Assembly (NCBI GenBank): GCA_947473355.1
Contig: CANJCQ010000035.1
Span: forward strand, 1-40,862
Direction of reading: 5' to 3'
Source: Sphingomonadaceae bacterium
Lineage (GTDB): Bacteria; Pseudomonadota; Alphaproteobacteria; Sphingomonadales; Sphingomonadaceae
Length of the DNA stretch: 40,862 nucleotides
Part shown: positions 33,608 through 40,862 of the stretch, one piece after another
Position numbering within the stretch: the first letter of the stretch is position 1
How the letters are laid out: each line of letters opens with the position of its first letter
Notes under the pieces: model-generated
Told to the model about the DNA's origin: nothing
Database searches by the model: none
The model's input: the letters and a program-made list of their open reading frames with translations, nothing else
Translations under genes and position numbers: made by a program

Positions 33608-35032
33608 ATGACCATCATAGACCCCCGCTCGCTGCTCTACCGCTCTGGCCAGCTTTCGCCTGAGGAAGCCCAGGCCCTGGCCCGCGAAACGCTGATCAAA
33701 TGCGACGACGGCGAGCTCTATCTCCAGTTTACCGCCTCCGAGTCCTTCGGCTTCGACGACGGCCGCCTCAAGACCGCTGACTATTCGCGCGATGCCGGGT
33801 TTGGCCTGCGCGGGGTTTCGGGCGAGATGACCGGCTTTGCGCACGCCAATGACATTTCCGCTGCCGCGATCCGCCGCGCTGGCGAGACGTTGAAGCTGCT
33901 CGATCCGGCAACCGCCGCGCCAAGCCCCGCCCCGCGCCAGAACAACCGCCACCTCTACACCGATGCCTCGCCGCTCGATGCCATCGGCTTTGCCGAAAAG
34001 GTCGCGCTGTTAGAAGCGATCGACAAGGCCGCGCGCGCCCGCGATCCGCGCGTCGCTCAGGTCAGCGCCAGCATTGCCGGCTCATGGTCAGTGGTCGAGA
34101 TCGTGCGCGCCGATGGCTTTGTTGCGCAGGATGTTCGGCCCCTGGTGCGGCTCAATGTCAGCATTGTCGCCGAACAGAACGGACGGCGCGAGACCGGCAG
34201 CTTCGGCATGGGCGGGCGCAGGCTCTATGACGACCTGTTTGATCCCGCCAACTGGAACCGCGCCATCGACGAGGCGCTGGCTCAGGCGCTCACCAACCTC
34301 GAAAGCGTCGATGCACCTGCTGGCGAAATGACCGTGCTGCTCGGCCCCGGCTGGCCCGGCGTGCTGCTGCATGAAGCAGTCGGCCACGGGCTCGAAGGCG
34401 ATTTCAACCGCAAAGGCACCAGCGCCTTTTCCGGCCGCATCGGCGAGCGCGTCGGCGCGCCGGGTGTGACCGTGGTCGATGATGGCTCGATCCTGGGGCG
34501 GCGCGGTTCACTGAGCATCGACGACGAAGGCACGCCCAGCCAGGAAAACGTGCTGATCGAGGACGGCATTCTCAAGGGCTATCTGCAGGACCGGCTCAAC
34601 GCCCGGCTGATGGGCGTGGCGCCGACCGGCAACGGCCGCCGCGAGAGCTACGCCCACGCGCCGATGCCCCGCATGACCAACACCTTCATGCGCGGCGGCA
34701 ACGACGATCCCGCAGAATTGCTCAGCCGCATCAAGAACGGCATCTTCGCCAAAAGCTTCGGCGGCGGCCAGGTCGATATCGTCTCGGGCAAATTCGTGTT
34801 CAGCTGCACCGAGGCCTACAAGGTCGAGAACGGCAAATTGGGCGCGCCGATCAAGGGCGCGACGCTGATCGGCGACGGACCTTCGGTGCTCACCCGCGTG
34901 GTCGGCATCGGCAATGACATGAAGCTTGATGAAGGTGTCGGCGTCTGCGGCAAAGGCGGGCAGTCAGTGCCTGCGGGCGTGGGGCAGCCGACGCTGTTGA
35001 TCGAGGGGTTGACCGTTGGCGGGACAGCGTGA
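33608..35032 (+). CDS. tldD: Metalloprotease TldD
   Basis: 474 aa, normal length. LLHEAVGHGLEGDFNRKGTS holds the HExxxH zinc motif of TldD, and YLQDRLNARLMGVAPTGNGRRESYAHAPMPRMTNT is typical of the family. Forms a protease with TldE (PmbA); in several bacteria the pair trims modified peptides or degrades antitoxins. The tldE partner is not in the window. ATG 33608 is chosen because the family starts shortly before the LSPEEAQ region; no strong ribosome site is visible. Confidence 0.95.
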   Translation: MTIIDPRSLLYRSGQLSPEEAQALARETLIKCDDGELYLQFTASESFGFDDGRLKTADYSRDAGFGLRGVSGEMTGFAHANDISAAAIRRAGETLKLLDPATAAPSPAPRQNNRHLYTDASPLDAIGFAEKVALLEAIDKAARARDPRVAQVSASIAGSWSVVEIVRADGFVAQDVRPLVRLNVSIVAEQNGRRETGSFGMGGRRLYDDLFDPANWNRAIDEALAQALTNLESVDAPAGEMTVLLGPGWPGVLLHEAVGHGLEGDFNRKGTSAFSGRIGERVGAPGVTVVDDGSILGRRGSLSIDDEGTPSQENVLIEDGILKGYLQDRLNARLMGVAPTGNGRRESYAHAPMPRMTNTFMRGGNDDPAELLSRIKNGIFAKSFGGGQVDIVSGKFVFSCTEAYKVENGKLGAPIKGATLIGDGPSVLTRVVGIGNDMKLDEGVGVCGKGGQSVPAGVGQPTLLIEGLTVGGTA

Positions 35033-35096
35033 TTTTTCAGGTGCCATTCAGGAAACTGTGCTAAAAACTGCCAGTTCTGCATTGGGAGACATTACC

Positions 35097-35498
35097 ATGC
35101 GCAAGATCGCCCTTATCGCCGTCGCTGCTGCCGCATTGCTCGCAGGCCCTGCCCTGCAGGCCAAGGAGCGCCTGACCGGCGAAGAGCAACTGGCCAAATT
35201 GCTCGAAGGCCGCGTCGCTGAAAAGCCGGTGAGCTGCATTCCGCTCTATCGCACCAGCGACACCCGCATCATCGACAAGACCGCGATCGTCTATGACACG
35301 GGCAATGTCATCTATGTCAATCGCCCGCGCTTTGCCGACTCGCTCGACAGCGACGACATCATGGTGACCGAGCTGCACACCAGCCAGCTCTGCCGCCTCG
35401 ATACCGTCCGCATGCACGATCGCTCGCAGTTCTTCTTCTCCGGCTTTGTCGGGCTGGAGGATTTCGTGCCCTATCGCCGCGTGGCCCGCGCCAACTGA
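35097..35498 (+). CDS. Exported protein of unknown function
   Basis: 133 aa with a clear signal peptide (MRKIALIAVAAAALLAGPALQA). Mature part has two cysteines (VSCIPL, SQLCRL) and the recognisable stretch RTSDTRIIDKTAIVYDTG, which I associate with a small conserved protein of sphingomonads without assigned role. GGGAG before the ATG. Follows tldD by 64 bp and precedes the DUF924 gene by 6 bp. Confidence 0.7.
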   Translation: MRKIALIAVAAAALLAGPALQAKERLTGEEQLAKLLEGRVAEKPVSCIPLYRTSDTRIIDKTAIVYDTGNVIYVNRPRFADSLDSDDIMVTELHTSQLCRLDTVRMHDRSQFFFSGFVGLEDFVPYRRVARAN

Positions 35499-35504
35499 TC
35501 GCTG

Positions 35505-36059
35505 ATGTCAGCTGCCCCGCGCAGCTGGGCGGCTGAGCTGCTGCATTTCTGGTTCCACCATATGCCGCAGCGCCAGTGGTTCGCGCGCGATGATGCGCTT
35601 GATGCGGCGCTGAGGCGGCGCTTTGGTCACGAACTGGCCATGCTGCGAAAGCGCCCTGCGCGTGAATTCCTGCGTGACCCGGCCACTGCCCGCGCCGCCG
35701 TGCTGCTGTTCGATCAACTCCCCCGCAACCTCCATCGTGACAGCGCGAAGGCCTTCGCCAGCGATGCCCTGGCTCGGGCCATCTGCAAAGGCGCCGTGGC
35801 GCGCGGCTGGCACCGGCGACTGCCCAAGCACGAGAAGCAATTCCTCTATATGCCGCTGATGCACAGCGAAGCCAAAGCCGACCAGCGCCTGTCGCTCCAG
35901 CTGTTCACTGCGCTTGGCGACATGTCGATCACCAGCTTTGCTCGCGCCCACGCCCGCATGGTCAAACGCTTCGGCCGTTTCCCGCATCGCAACGCGGTGC
36001 TTGGGCGCAAAAGCACCCCGGCCGAACTGCGTGCCGTGGCCGCCGGCAACCACTGGTGA
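35505..36059 (+). CDS. DUF924-family protein
   Basis: 184 aa. ELLHFWFHHMPQRQWFARDDALD, VLLFDQLPRNLHRDSAKAFASD and HEKQFLYMPLMHSE mark the DUF924 family, an all-helical TPR-like fold of unknown role. No export signal. Overlaps the next gene by 4 nt (GTGA). Confidence 0.88.
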   Translation: MSAAPRSWAAELLHFWFHHMPQRQWFARDDALDAALRRRFGHELAMLRKRPAREFLRDPATARAAVLLFDQLPRNLHRDSAKAFASDALARAICKGAVARGWHRRLPKHEKQFLYMPLMHSEAKADQRLSLQLFTALGDMSITSFARAHARMVKRFGRFPHRNAVLGRKSTPAELRAVAAGNHW

Positions 36060-36463
36060 GCGCGCGGGGCGCAGCGCGGATCCTGCTGGCGCTGTTCTAT
36101 CTGGCTGCGGGGCTGGTTCACCTGATCATGCCCGCGCCCTTCATCAAGATCACGCCGGAATGGGTGCCAAGCCCCGCGCTGGTCGTCACGCTAACCGGGA
36201 TTGCCGAACTGGGAGGCGCGGCCGGGCTATTGCAATGGTCCTCGCCTGCCTTGCGCCGCGCTGCCGGCTGGGGCCTTGCCGCCTATGCGCTCTGCGTCTG
36301 GCCCGCCAATTTCAACCACATGGCGCTCGATATGGCCCGCGCCGATCACGGCGCCGGGCTCGGCTATCATGTGCCGCGCCTTGCCGCCCAGCCGCTGCTG
36401 ATCTGGCTGGCGCTCTGGGCCAGCGCGGCCATCGACTGGCCGTTCAGGCGGCGCGGGAGCTAG
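36056..36463 (+). CDS. DoxX-like membrane protein
   Basis: 135 aa with four predicted membrane helices (ILLALFYLAAGLVHLIMP; LVVTLTGIAELGGAAGLL; GWGLAAYALCVWPANFNHM; PLLIWLALWASAAI). The FYxxAGxxHxxxP and TGxxExxGAxG patterns fit the DoxX/DoxX-like family. GTG start inside the DUF924 stop. Ends overlapping by 4 nt with the convergent gene. Role unknown. Confidence 0.82.
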   Translation: MSARGAARILLALFYLAAGLVHLIMPAPFIKITPEWVPSPALVVTLTGIAELGGAAGLLQWSSPALRRAAGWGLAAYALCVWPANFNHMALDMARADHGAGLGYHVPRLAAQPLLIWLALWASAAIDWPFRRRGS

Positions 36464-36810
36464 GCTTTCGGCTTGTCCCTGGCATGGACCACGCCGGTCG
36501 TTTCTTCATACAGCATCACCGAAGTCGGATCGATGTTGAAGGCATCCGACATCGGCATGACCGCGGTATCGCGCACGGCAAACATGTGCTCGATCACCGC
36601 TTCGGGATCGTCAGTCTCGACATCGTAAATCGCGAGATATTTGTTGAGCGTGGTGCCCATTGAAACGCTGTGCAGCTTGAAGCGCTGGGCGCTGGCGAAG
36701 CCGGGCAGGGCGACAAGGTCGCCGAGATGCTGGTTCGTGTACCACTCGTTGAATTCATCATCGCGGCCCTCGAAGGGCTCGGAAAACACCAGCATCTTGA
36801 ATCGGCGCAT
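36460..36810 (-). CDS. EthD/Dabb-like ferredoxin-fold protein
   Basis: 116 aa. MLVFSEPFEGRDDEFNEWYTNQHLGDLVALPGFASAQRF is the opening of small alpha/beta-barrel proteins of the EthD or DUF4286-like kind (NxWYxxxHxxDxxxxPG). Such proteins often accompany degradative oxygenases or act as isomerases. Start 36810 suits the GAGGAG sequence 9 bases upstream better than ATG 36819, which it nearly touches. It lies 17 kb from the catabolic block, so no functional link can be claimed. Confidence 0.72.
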   Translation of the reverse strand: MRRFKMLVFSEPFEGRDDEFNEWYTNQHLGDLVALPGFASAQRFKLHSVSMGTTLNKYLAIYDVETDDPEAVIEHMFAVRDTAVMPMSDAFNIDPTSVMLYEETTGVVHARDKPKA

Positions 36811-36823
36811 GGGCTCCATCTCC

Positions 36824-37198
36824 TCAAATGAACGGCACAGCATAACGCCTGATATTGGCATCGGCAGTGATCAGCGTCATGCTTTCCACAAGCGCATGGG
36901 CGATCAGCATGCGATCGACAGGATCTCGGTGAATAGCGGGAAGCTGGACGATTTGCTGCCATGATGCGGCTGGCAGCGGATCGAGCATCATGTCGAATCG
37001 CGTGACCAGTTCGGTTATCGGCTCATCGACCGGAAGGCGCTTTCGCTGCTGCAAATCGGCATATTCGAATGCAATCACGGCGCTGATGTGCAGTTCTGTC
37101 TCCGGATCCTCGATCAGGCTGATCCATTCGGGTCGCAATCGCTTGTCCCCATTGACCAGCCAGACGAGAATTTGCGTATCAAGCAGCAGGCGCACCAA
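36824..37198 (-). CDS. vapC: PIN-domain toxin (VapC type)
   Basis: 124 aa. Acidic residues of the PIN ribonuclease site are Asp7 (LLLDTQ), Glu45 (AFEYAD), Asp95 (RDPVDRML) and Asp113 (TADANI). Expected to cleave RNA when freed from its antitoxin. Its start overlaps the antitoxin gene by 20 nt, the normal coupled order antitoxin-toxin. Confidence 0.9.
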   Translation of the reverse strand: MVRLLLDTQILVWLVNGDKRLRPEWISLIEDPETELHISAVIAFEYADLQQRKRLPVDEPITELVTRFDMMLDPLPAASWQQIVQLPAIHRDPVDRMLIAHALVESMTLITADANIRRYAVPFI

Positions 37199-37481
37199 AT
37201 TTCCGCTGGTATCGTTCTTCGACTTCTTCGTCGGTCATCGAGGGAGGGACATCGAATGCCTCGGGCGGCAGGTGCGCGTATTTCTCACGGGCAAAGCCAA
37301 TCGCCGCTTTGCGTTTCGCCGCGCGGGCTTCGCACTCAAGCGCCATGGCTTCGGGACGCGGAACGATTGTTGCGAAAGGAACGCCCGCCTTGTTGACGAC
37401 AACCTCTTCACCGCGCGCGGCGGCGGCGAGCAGTTCCGAAAGCCGGGTCTTGGCTTCGCCGATGTTGACGTGGATGGTCAT
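37179..37481 (-). CDS. vapB: Phd/YefM-type antitoxin of the PIN toxin
   Basis: 100 aa. N-terminal MTIHVNIGEAKTRLSELLAAAARGEEVVVNKAGVPFATIVP is the Phd/YefM DNA-binding fold, and the acidic C-terminus binds the toxin. ATG 37481 is preferred to 37505 because it starts at the first strand of the domain. It should repress its own promoter in the space before the GNAT gene. Confidence 0.88.
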   Translation of the reverse strand: MTIHVNIGEAKTRLSELLAAAARGEEVVVNKAGVPFATIVPRPEAMALECEARAAKRKAAIGFAREKYAHLPPEAFDVPPSMTDEEVEERYQRKFGAPAA

Positions 37482-37514
37482 GGGGCGGAGATTACGCTTG
37501 GCCAAGGGGGTTGG

Positions 37515-37940
37515 TCAAGCTTCGCTGTCGAGACGTCGACCGATGGTTATGACATCCTGTTCTGTATAGCCGATTGCAGCGTAAAAACCCTTAGCGGTGG
37601 AATTGTCGATACGCACCATCAGTTGAATCTTTGGGCAGTCCCGCGCGCGCAACCAAGCCTCGGCAGCCGCCATCAGCGCTCGTCCGATTCCTTTTCCGCG
37701 TTGTTCGGGGTCACACGCTAGATAGTAAACCCAACCGCGATGGCCGTCGAAACCGACCATTACGCTACCGACAAGCGCCAAGCCATGGCGTGCGAGCAGT
37801 ATGCTTGAGGTGGGATTGGACATTGCGAGATCAAAGTCGTCGCCCGGATCATTCCAAGGCCGCGTCAGCCCGGCAGCCTGCCAGAGTGCAACCACTGAGT
37901 TGCGATCCCTTGAGTCGGCAGGTGCAATCCTCACTCCCAC
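37515..37940 (-). CDS. GNAT-family N-acetyltransferase
   Basis: 141 aa. The acetyl-CoA loop RGKGIGRALM and the preceding VYYLACDPEQ strand are clear, and GFYAAIGY is motif B. Resembles the YpeA group, which acetylates amino compounds or proteins. GTG 37940 (or GTG 37934) is the only choice; no ATG. It is the last GC-rich gene before the AT-rich island begins at about 37945. Confidence 0.88.
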   Translation of the reverse strand: MGVRIAPADSRDRNSVVALWQAAGLTRPWNDPGDDFDLAMSNPTSSILLARHGLALVGSVMVGFDGHRGWVYYLACDPEQRGKGIGRALMAAAEAWLRARDCPKIQLMVRIDNSTAKGFYAAIGYTEQDVITIGRRLDSEA

Positions 37941-38006
37941 TCAGTAGGATTAGTGTTTTTTTCTATATACATATCAATCACTTATAATTTGTTTGTAACT
38001 ACTTTG

Positions 38007-38032
38007 TAAGTTTTTCCTATGTGAAAAACTTA
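38007..38032. repeat. 10-bp inverted repeat in the AT-rich island border
   Basis: TAAGTTTTTC and GAAAAACTTA around a 6-base loop, about 45 bp upstream of the first resolvase codon that can be read. It could be a recombination subsite, an operator or a weak terminator. No second copy was seen nearby. Confidence 0.55.
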
Positions 38033-38076
38033 GTGCTGCAAAAAATACCAACCCCATCAAGCGCCACCTACAAACT

Positions 38077-38598
38077 TTGCCACTCAAATTCCCCAGAACA
38101 CGACCACGTTCGGGCTATGAAGTCGTAGAAATCTACGCCGAGAAAATCAGCGGCACGAAAGCCAACGCCGATCGCCCCGAGTTGAAGCGTATGATGAAGG
38201 ACGCAAGGTGGCGCAGATTTCAAAAGGTGCTGGTTTGGTCAGTTGATCGGCTGGGGCGCTCAATGAAAAATCTCGTTGATGTCCTCACCGAGTTGCGGGA
38301 TCTCAAGATAGACATCTTCGCCCAGCAGCAGGGCATTGATACGGGAACGCAGATGGGGGCGATGATGTTCTCGTTCATCAGCATTTTCAGCGAGTTTGAG
38401 ACGAACCTACGCCGTGAACGCCAAATGCTTGGTATTCAGAAAGCACGAGCTGCGGGCAAAACATGGGGCGGCAGACAGCGAACCAGTGAAGAGAAGGTTG
38501 AAAAGATACGGACGATGAAGAGCAAAGGCTTCACCGTCCGCGACATCTGCAAAAAACTACAGGTTAGTCCAAATACGATTTATGCAGCGATAGGCTGA
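38077..38598 (+). pseudogene. Serine resolvase/invertase lacking its catalytic N-terminus
   Basis: Readable as 173 aa from a TTG at 38077, but homology starts only near residue 12 (GYEVVEIYAEKISGTKANADRPE). Then come VWSVDRLGRSMKNLVDVL, a TGTQMGAMMFSFISIFSEFETNLRRERQ helix and a C-terminal helix-turn-helix (GFTVRDICKKLQVSPNTIYAAIG). Intact relatives begin with the strand bearing the active serine (YARVST) about 20-25 residues earlier; here that part is replaced by unrelated AT-rich sequence with no ATG or GTG. Without the serine it cannot cut DNA. The DNA-binding half might still be made as a repressor-like fragment. It marks the left border of the island. Confidence 0.75.
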
Positions 38599-38741
38599 AC
38601 TCGAATTCTCGCTAGCGACGGCACGGCGGGTTAAGGTTGAGAACGGGCTGGTCGCTGGAGTGAACGATCGATGATCTGATCTAGCTTCAGGGCATGAGCG
38701 AGGTTCATCTGCTCCACCACGCGGGATCATTAATCGTCTAT

Positions 38742-39188
38742 CTATTCAGGCTCGCGCGCTTCCGCCGCATAATCTATCCTGTAACATAGTATAGAGCCAG
38801 ATCGAGACTCCATTGGCTGCCGATCGCCTCGCGACTGAGGTTTATAGACTACCCATTCAACAAAAACAGGAGGTTCCCTTCCCGCAGATATGCTTGTCTT
38901 TATGAAATATGAATCTGAATTTTCTTGTATAGATTCAATATAATCACTACCATTGATACTATTTGAAATACCTCGTGCTTTGAATATTTCTCTATTTTCC
39001 CAGTCCACTCTCCTTCCATCATATCCAGAAAATTCCACCGTCGAAACCGAGCCTGTAGACATATTTTCGCAAGTGTTGACGTCTTGCAGTATACTACGAA
39101 GACCATCTGGTGCTTCTTGGGCATACACTATGCAGCTATGTAGAAACGCTGCCGCTAAAAATGATGCTTTGCTGATATATTTTTTCAT
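38742..39188 (-). CDS. Exported protein of unknown function (island)
   Basis: 148 aa, signal peptide 1-23 (MKKYISKASFLAAAFLHSCIVYA). Mature chain has two cysteines (VNTCENM, SILCYRI), suggesting one disulfide, and a FVEWVVYKPQ segment. AT-rich codon use unlike the neighbours to the left. No family recognised. First of four small exported proteins, all on the minus strand. Confidence 0.6.
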   Translation of the reverse strand: MKKYISKASFLAAAFLHSCIVYAQEAPDGLRSILQDVNTCENMSTGSVSTVEFSGYDGRRVDWENREIFKARGISNSINGSDYIESIQENSDSYFIKTSISAGREPPVFVEWVVYKPQSRGDRQPMESRSGSILCYRIDYAAEAREPE

Positions 39189-39269
39189 ATAAAATCTCTT
39201 ATTAAATAATAAAATATTATAAACAAAATGAAATTCATATTTTAAATATTATAAAATTAATTTTTAAAT
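39189..39269. other. Very AT-rich spacer in the island
   Basis: Almost only A and T, with repeated AATATTATAAA-like runs. It holds the promoter of the gene at 39188 and possibly a terminator for the lipoprotein gene on its right; no specific site can be fixed. Confidence 0.4.
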
Positions 39270-39734
39270 TTAAAAAGATTCCATTTTCATCGGGCATCGT
39301 TTATATTCCATCGGCTCTCCACCATCTATGGAATACAGCAGGTTACCATTTGGCTTTAAACGAAGAGAAACTTGGTTCTCCCATTCTTCGCCACTTTCAC
39401 TACAAGTCATAGTTCCCTTGTAGCTATCCCCAGAGATTGGCTTGCCCGCACTGCAGCCCCCCTCGATCATCCCGATGCCCTTTCGATCAATATTGATATG
39501 ATCGACGACTTTTTTGCACACGCTGTCAACACTCAGCCATTGCCCCAAAATCGACTTTGGCTTTTCTGGAGCAGTCGGCGCAGGCGTTTCTGTCGGGGCA
39601 CTCGTGGCGACGGTGACTGGAGTAGCCTTCGCTACAACTGCAGCAGCGGGTGCATTTGCAGGCTCTGAAGGCTCAGTGGAACCACAAGCTGCTACAAGCG
39701 CCAATAAGGGCAGAGCATAATACACTTTTTTCAT
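39270..39734 (-). CDS. Lipoprotein of unknown function (island)
   Basis: 154 aa. Lipobox LVAAC with Cys17. A low-complexity Ala/Thr/Pro linker follows to about residue 60, then a compact domain starting SILGQWLSVDSVCKKV, with four cysteines and a KPNGNLLYSIDGGEP strand pair. The layout (anchor, flexible linker, small beta domain) is that of a surface or periplasm-facing lipoprotein. No family recognised. GGAGGAAT lies upstream of the ATG. Confidence 0.68.
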   Translation of the reverse strand: MKKVYYALPLLALVAACGSTEPSEPANAPAAAVVAKATPVTVATSAPTETPAPTAPEKPKSILGQWLSVDSVCKKVVDHINIDRKGIGMIEGGCSAGKPISGDSYKGTMTCSESGEEWENQVSLRLKPNGNLLYSIDGGEPMEYKRCPMKMESF

Positions 39735-39745
39735 TTATTCCTCCA

Positions 39746-40129
39746 TTAGTAGACACATATACGATCATAATTACCGACCCAGCATGCAGGTTTAGCAGTT
39801 GATCTCGTCAGCTCCGCCCCCATGTGCCCTTTATCGTTTCTTACATAGTATTGATAAAATGCTTTATTTTTATCTAGATTGGCGGATGCACCAACAAAAA
39901 CAGCGACAGATTCTAATCGTCCGATCAAATTCCGTCTTATATCCACTGCAGAGATTTCAAAACTACCGTTCTCCATTGGAGAGAAATCGCACGGACCTTC
40001 GTAACGGGCATTATTGTATTTTTTTGTAATTTCACAACGAGCCGACTTCGCCTCCGCAACGGAAGGAAGAGCAACAAGGCAAGCACCGAAGGCAGTTAGA
40101 GCAAAAGCCAACTTTGTTTTAGAAAACAT
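39746..40129 (-). CDS. Small secreted protein of unknown function (island)
   Basis: 127 aa, signal peptide 1-27 ending SVAEA. Mature chain is about 100 residues with four cysteines (ARCEITK, EGPCDF, KPACWVGN, DRICVY). The ACWVG...ICxY ending and the GSFEIS segment recall a family of small secreted proteins found in several gammaproteobacteria, whose function I do not know. Ends 11 bp before the lipoprotein gene downstream, so both are probably co-transcribed. Confidence 0.65.
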   Translation of the reverse strand: MFSKTKLAFALTAFGACLVALPSVAEAKSARCEITKKYNNARYEGPCDFSPMENGSFEISAVDIRRNLIGRLESVAVFVGASANLDKNKAFYQYYVRNDKGHMGAELTRSTAKPACWVGNYDRICVY

Positions 40130-40141
40130 CTAATTTCCTCC

Positions 40142-40588
40142 CTACGAGGCAGCGCCTGTCATTTGGAGTAGCATTCCCTGCGCATTAATTTGTTCAATTC
40201 TGCTTTCACTGGCGCCGGAATCCCGCATGCATTGGGTGACTTCCTTGTTAACTAGAACATATTTCGCGATAGTCAGCAGCGCCTCTTCTATGCTTGCTTG
40301 GGATTTCTCCGGATCAATCTTCTTCTGATCCGCTTCACTCATCTCCTTGTAAATGCCCTCCACAAGCGGATCGGTGCAAGTTGCAAACGACTCCTTTTGA
40401 TCAGTTGTGAAGGCTAACCCAAAATTATCTGGGAAGCTATTCAAAACAAAGGCAATAGTGTCTTGTTCGGTTTTAGGTTCTTCAGTATTGTAACGAGGAC
40501 CGCAGCCAGACAGCCCAACTGCAGCCAATGCCAATAGAAGATTAACTTTTTTGCATAAGCCCCCCTTTTTTGTATAAATGTGATTCAT
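40142..40588 (-). CDS. Lipoprotein of unknown function (island)
   Basis: 148 aa. Lipobox GLSGC with Cys29, after an N-terminus longer than usual (12 residues before the basic KK of the signal). The mature part is mainly helical and acidic (ADQKKIDPEKSQASIEEALLTIAKYVL), with two further cysteines. The codons ahead of the signal contain A6 directly followed by G6. No other in-frame start is available before the lipobox, so ATG 40588 is used although it lacks a ribosome site. No family recognised. Confidence 0.6.
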   Translation of the reverse strand: MNHIYTKKGGLCKKVNLLLALAAVGLSGCGPRYNTEEPKTEQDTIAFVLNSFPDNFGLAFTTDQKESFATCTDPLVEGIYKEMSEADQKKIDPEKSQASIEEALLTIAKYVLVNKEVTQCMRDSGASESRIEQINAQGMLLQMTGAAS

Positions 40589-40718
40589 TATTAATATTTA
40601 ATTATGAAATATCATTCCTCATCATCAAAAACTTGCAGCATATACCAGAAAATTAGCGCCATTGAGGAGAATAGCTCTAATGAAGCCGCAACATAATTGC
40701 CTTCAGTATGCTCATTTA

Positions 40719-40862
40719 GGGTCAGGACCTGTTAAATTGCTTGCATGATGGGCTGAGGGTTGATTCAATGGTGGCACCAGGAGGTGCTGCTTGTGGACGA
40801 TCTGTTTATGCTGAGCGAGGTGCAGATGCGCCGGATCAAGCCATTTTTCCCGCGATCGCATG
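40719..40862 (+). mobile_element. Left end of an IS5-family insertion sequence (runs off the right edge)
   Basis: GGGTCAGGACC at 40719 looks like the outer end and is preceded by TTA/TTAG, which would fit the short YTAR-type target of IS5 elements. About 75 bp later the transposase starts. The matching end is outside the window, so the boundary is inferred. Confidence 0.6.
40793..40862 (+). CDS. IS5-family transposase, N-terminal fragment
   Basis: GTG at 40793 with AGGAGGTG about 8 bases upstream, giving 23 residues (DDLFMLSEVQMRRIKPFFP and on). This is the typical start of the common IS5-family transposases of alphaproteobacteria (LSExQMxRIxPxFPxSHG). Different from the transposase at the left edge. 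Catalytic part outside the window. Confidence 0.8.
   Translation, partial: MDDLFMLSEVQMRRIKPFFPRSH

Noticed and set aside
38695..38790. 31-codon frame (MSEVHLLHHAG...) after the resolvase
   Set aside because: Too short, no ribosome site or homology I can support; may be debris of a mobile element.
1..40862. tRNA or rRNA genes, also as island attachment sites
   Set aside because: No cloverleaf-like sequence or CCA-end pattern was noticed, including at the island border near 37945; a tRNAscan run would settle it.

Overview
The window looks like chromosome of a high-GC alphaproteobacterium, most likely a sphingomonad (order Sphingomonadales). The reasons are a PhoK-type alkaline phosphatase of the Sphingomonas kind, a CsgG-like gene of the sphingomonad type, the divergent hemC/tsaD arrangement with gpsA behind tsaD, an NDUFS6-like zinc-finger gene, and short GC-rich palindromes of the CCCCTCCCGC-nn-GCGGGAGGGG type. 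This is reading by eye; no database was searched. Both edges lie inside different IS5-type insertion sequences. The left one has beheaded the CsgG-like gene.

Layout. 1-730: IS end and truncated CsgG-like gene. 1268-19015: a dense catabolic-looking block holding a GMC oxidoreductase, two paralogous luciferase-like (LLM) oxidoreductases related to mycobacterial phthiodiolone ketoreductase, two paralogous DUF1214 proteins, three short-chain dehydrogenases, a formylglycine-type sulfatase with its own formylglycine-generating enzyme, a PAPS sulfotransferase, two xylose-isomerase-like TIM barrels, two alpha/beta hydrolases and a SnoaL-like protein. 19116-37940: mostly housekeeping: a DsbD-like protein, phoK, a UbiH-type hydroxylase, a mitofilin-like protein, hemD, hemC, tsaD, gpsA, a polysaccharide flippase, an ABC ATPase, a TPR protein, an NDUFS6-like zinc finger, a DUF559 nuclease bracketed by palindromes, tldD, a DUF924 protein, a DoxX-like protein, a VapBC-type toxin-antitoxin pair and a GNAT acetyltransferase. 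37945-40718: an AT-rich accessory island with a headless serine resolvase and four small exported proteins of unknown function. 40719-end: start of a second IS.

The most novel part is the 1.3-19 kb block. It puts a sulfotransferase and a sulfatase/FGE unit on opposite sides of one divergent promoter, inside two versions of an LLM + DUF1214 module. A plausible reading is a pathway in which an alcohol or phenol is sulfated, desulfated and oxidised, with the LLM and DUF1214 proteins as core enzymes. The substrate is unknown, and no regulator, transporter or CoA ligase lies within the block.

A second point of interest is the DUF559 nuclease gene. It sits between two copies of the palindromic repeat, and one copy is translated as part of its C-terminal tail. 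No tRNA, rRNA or CRISPR array was seen.
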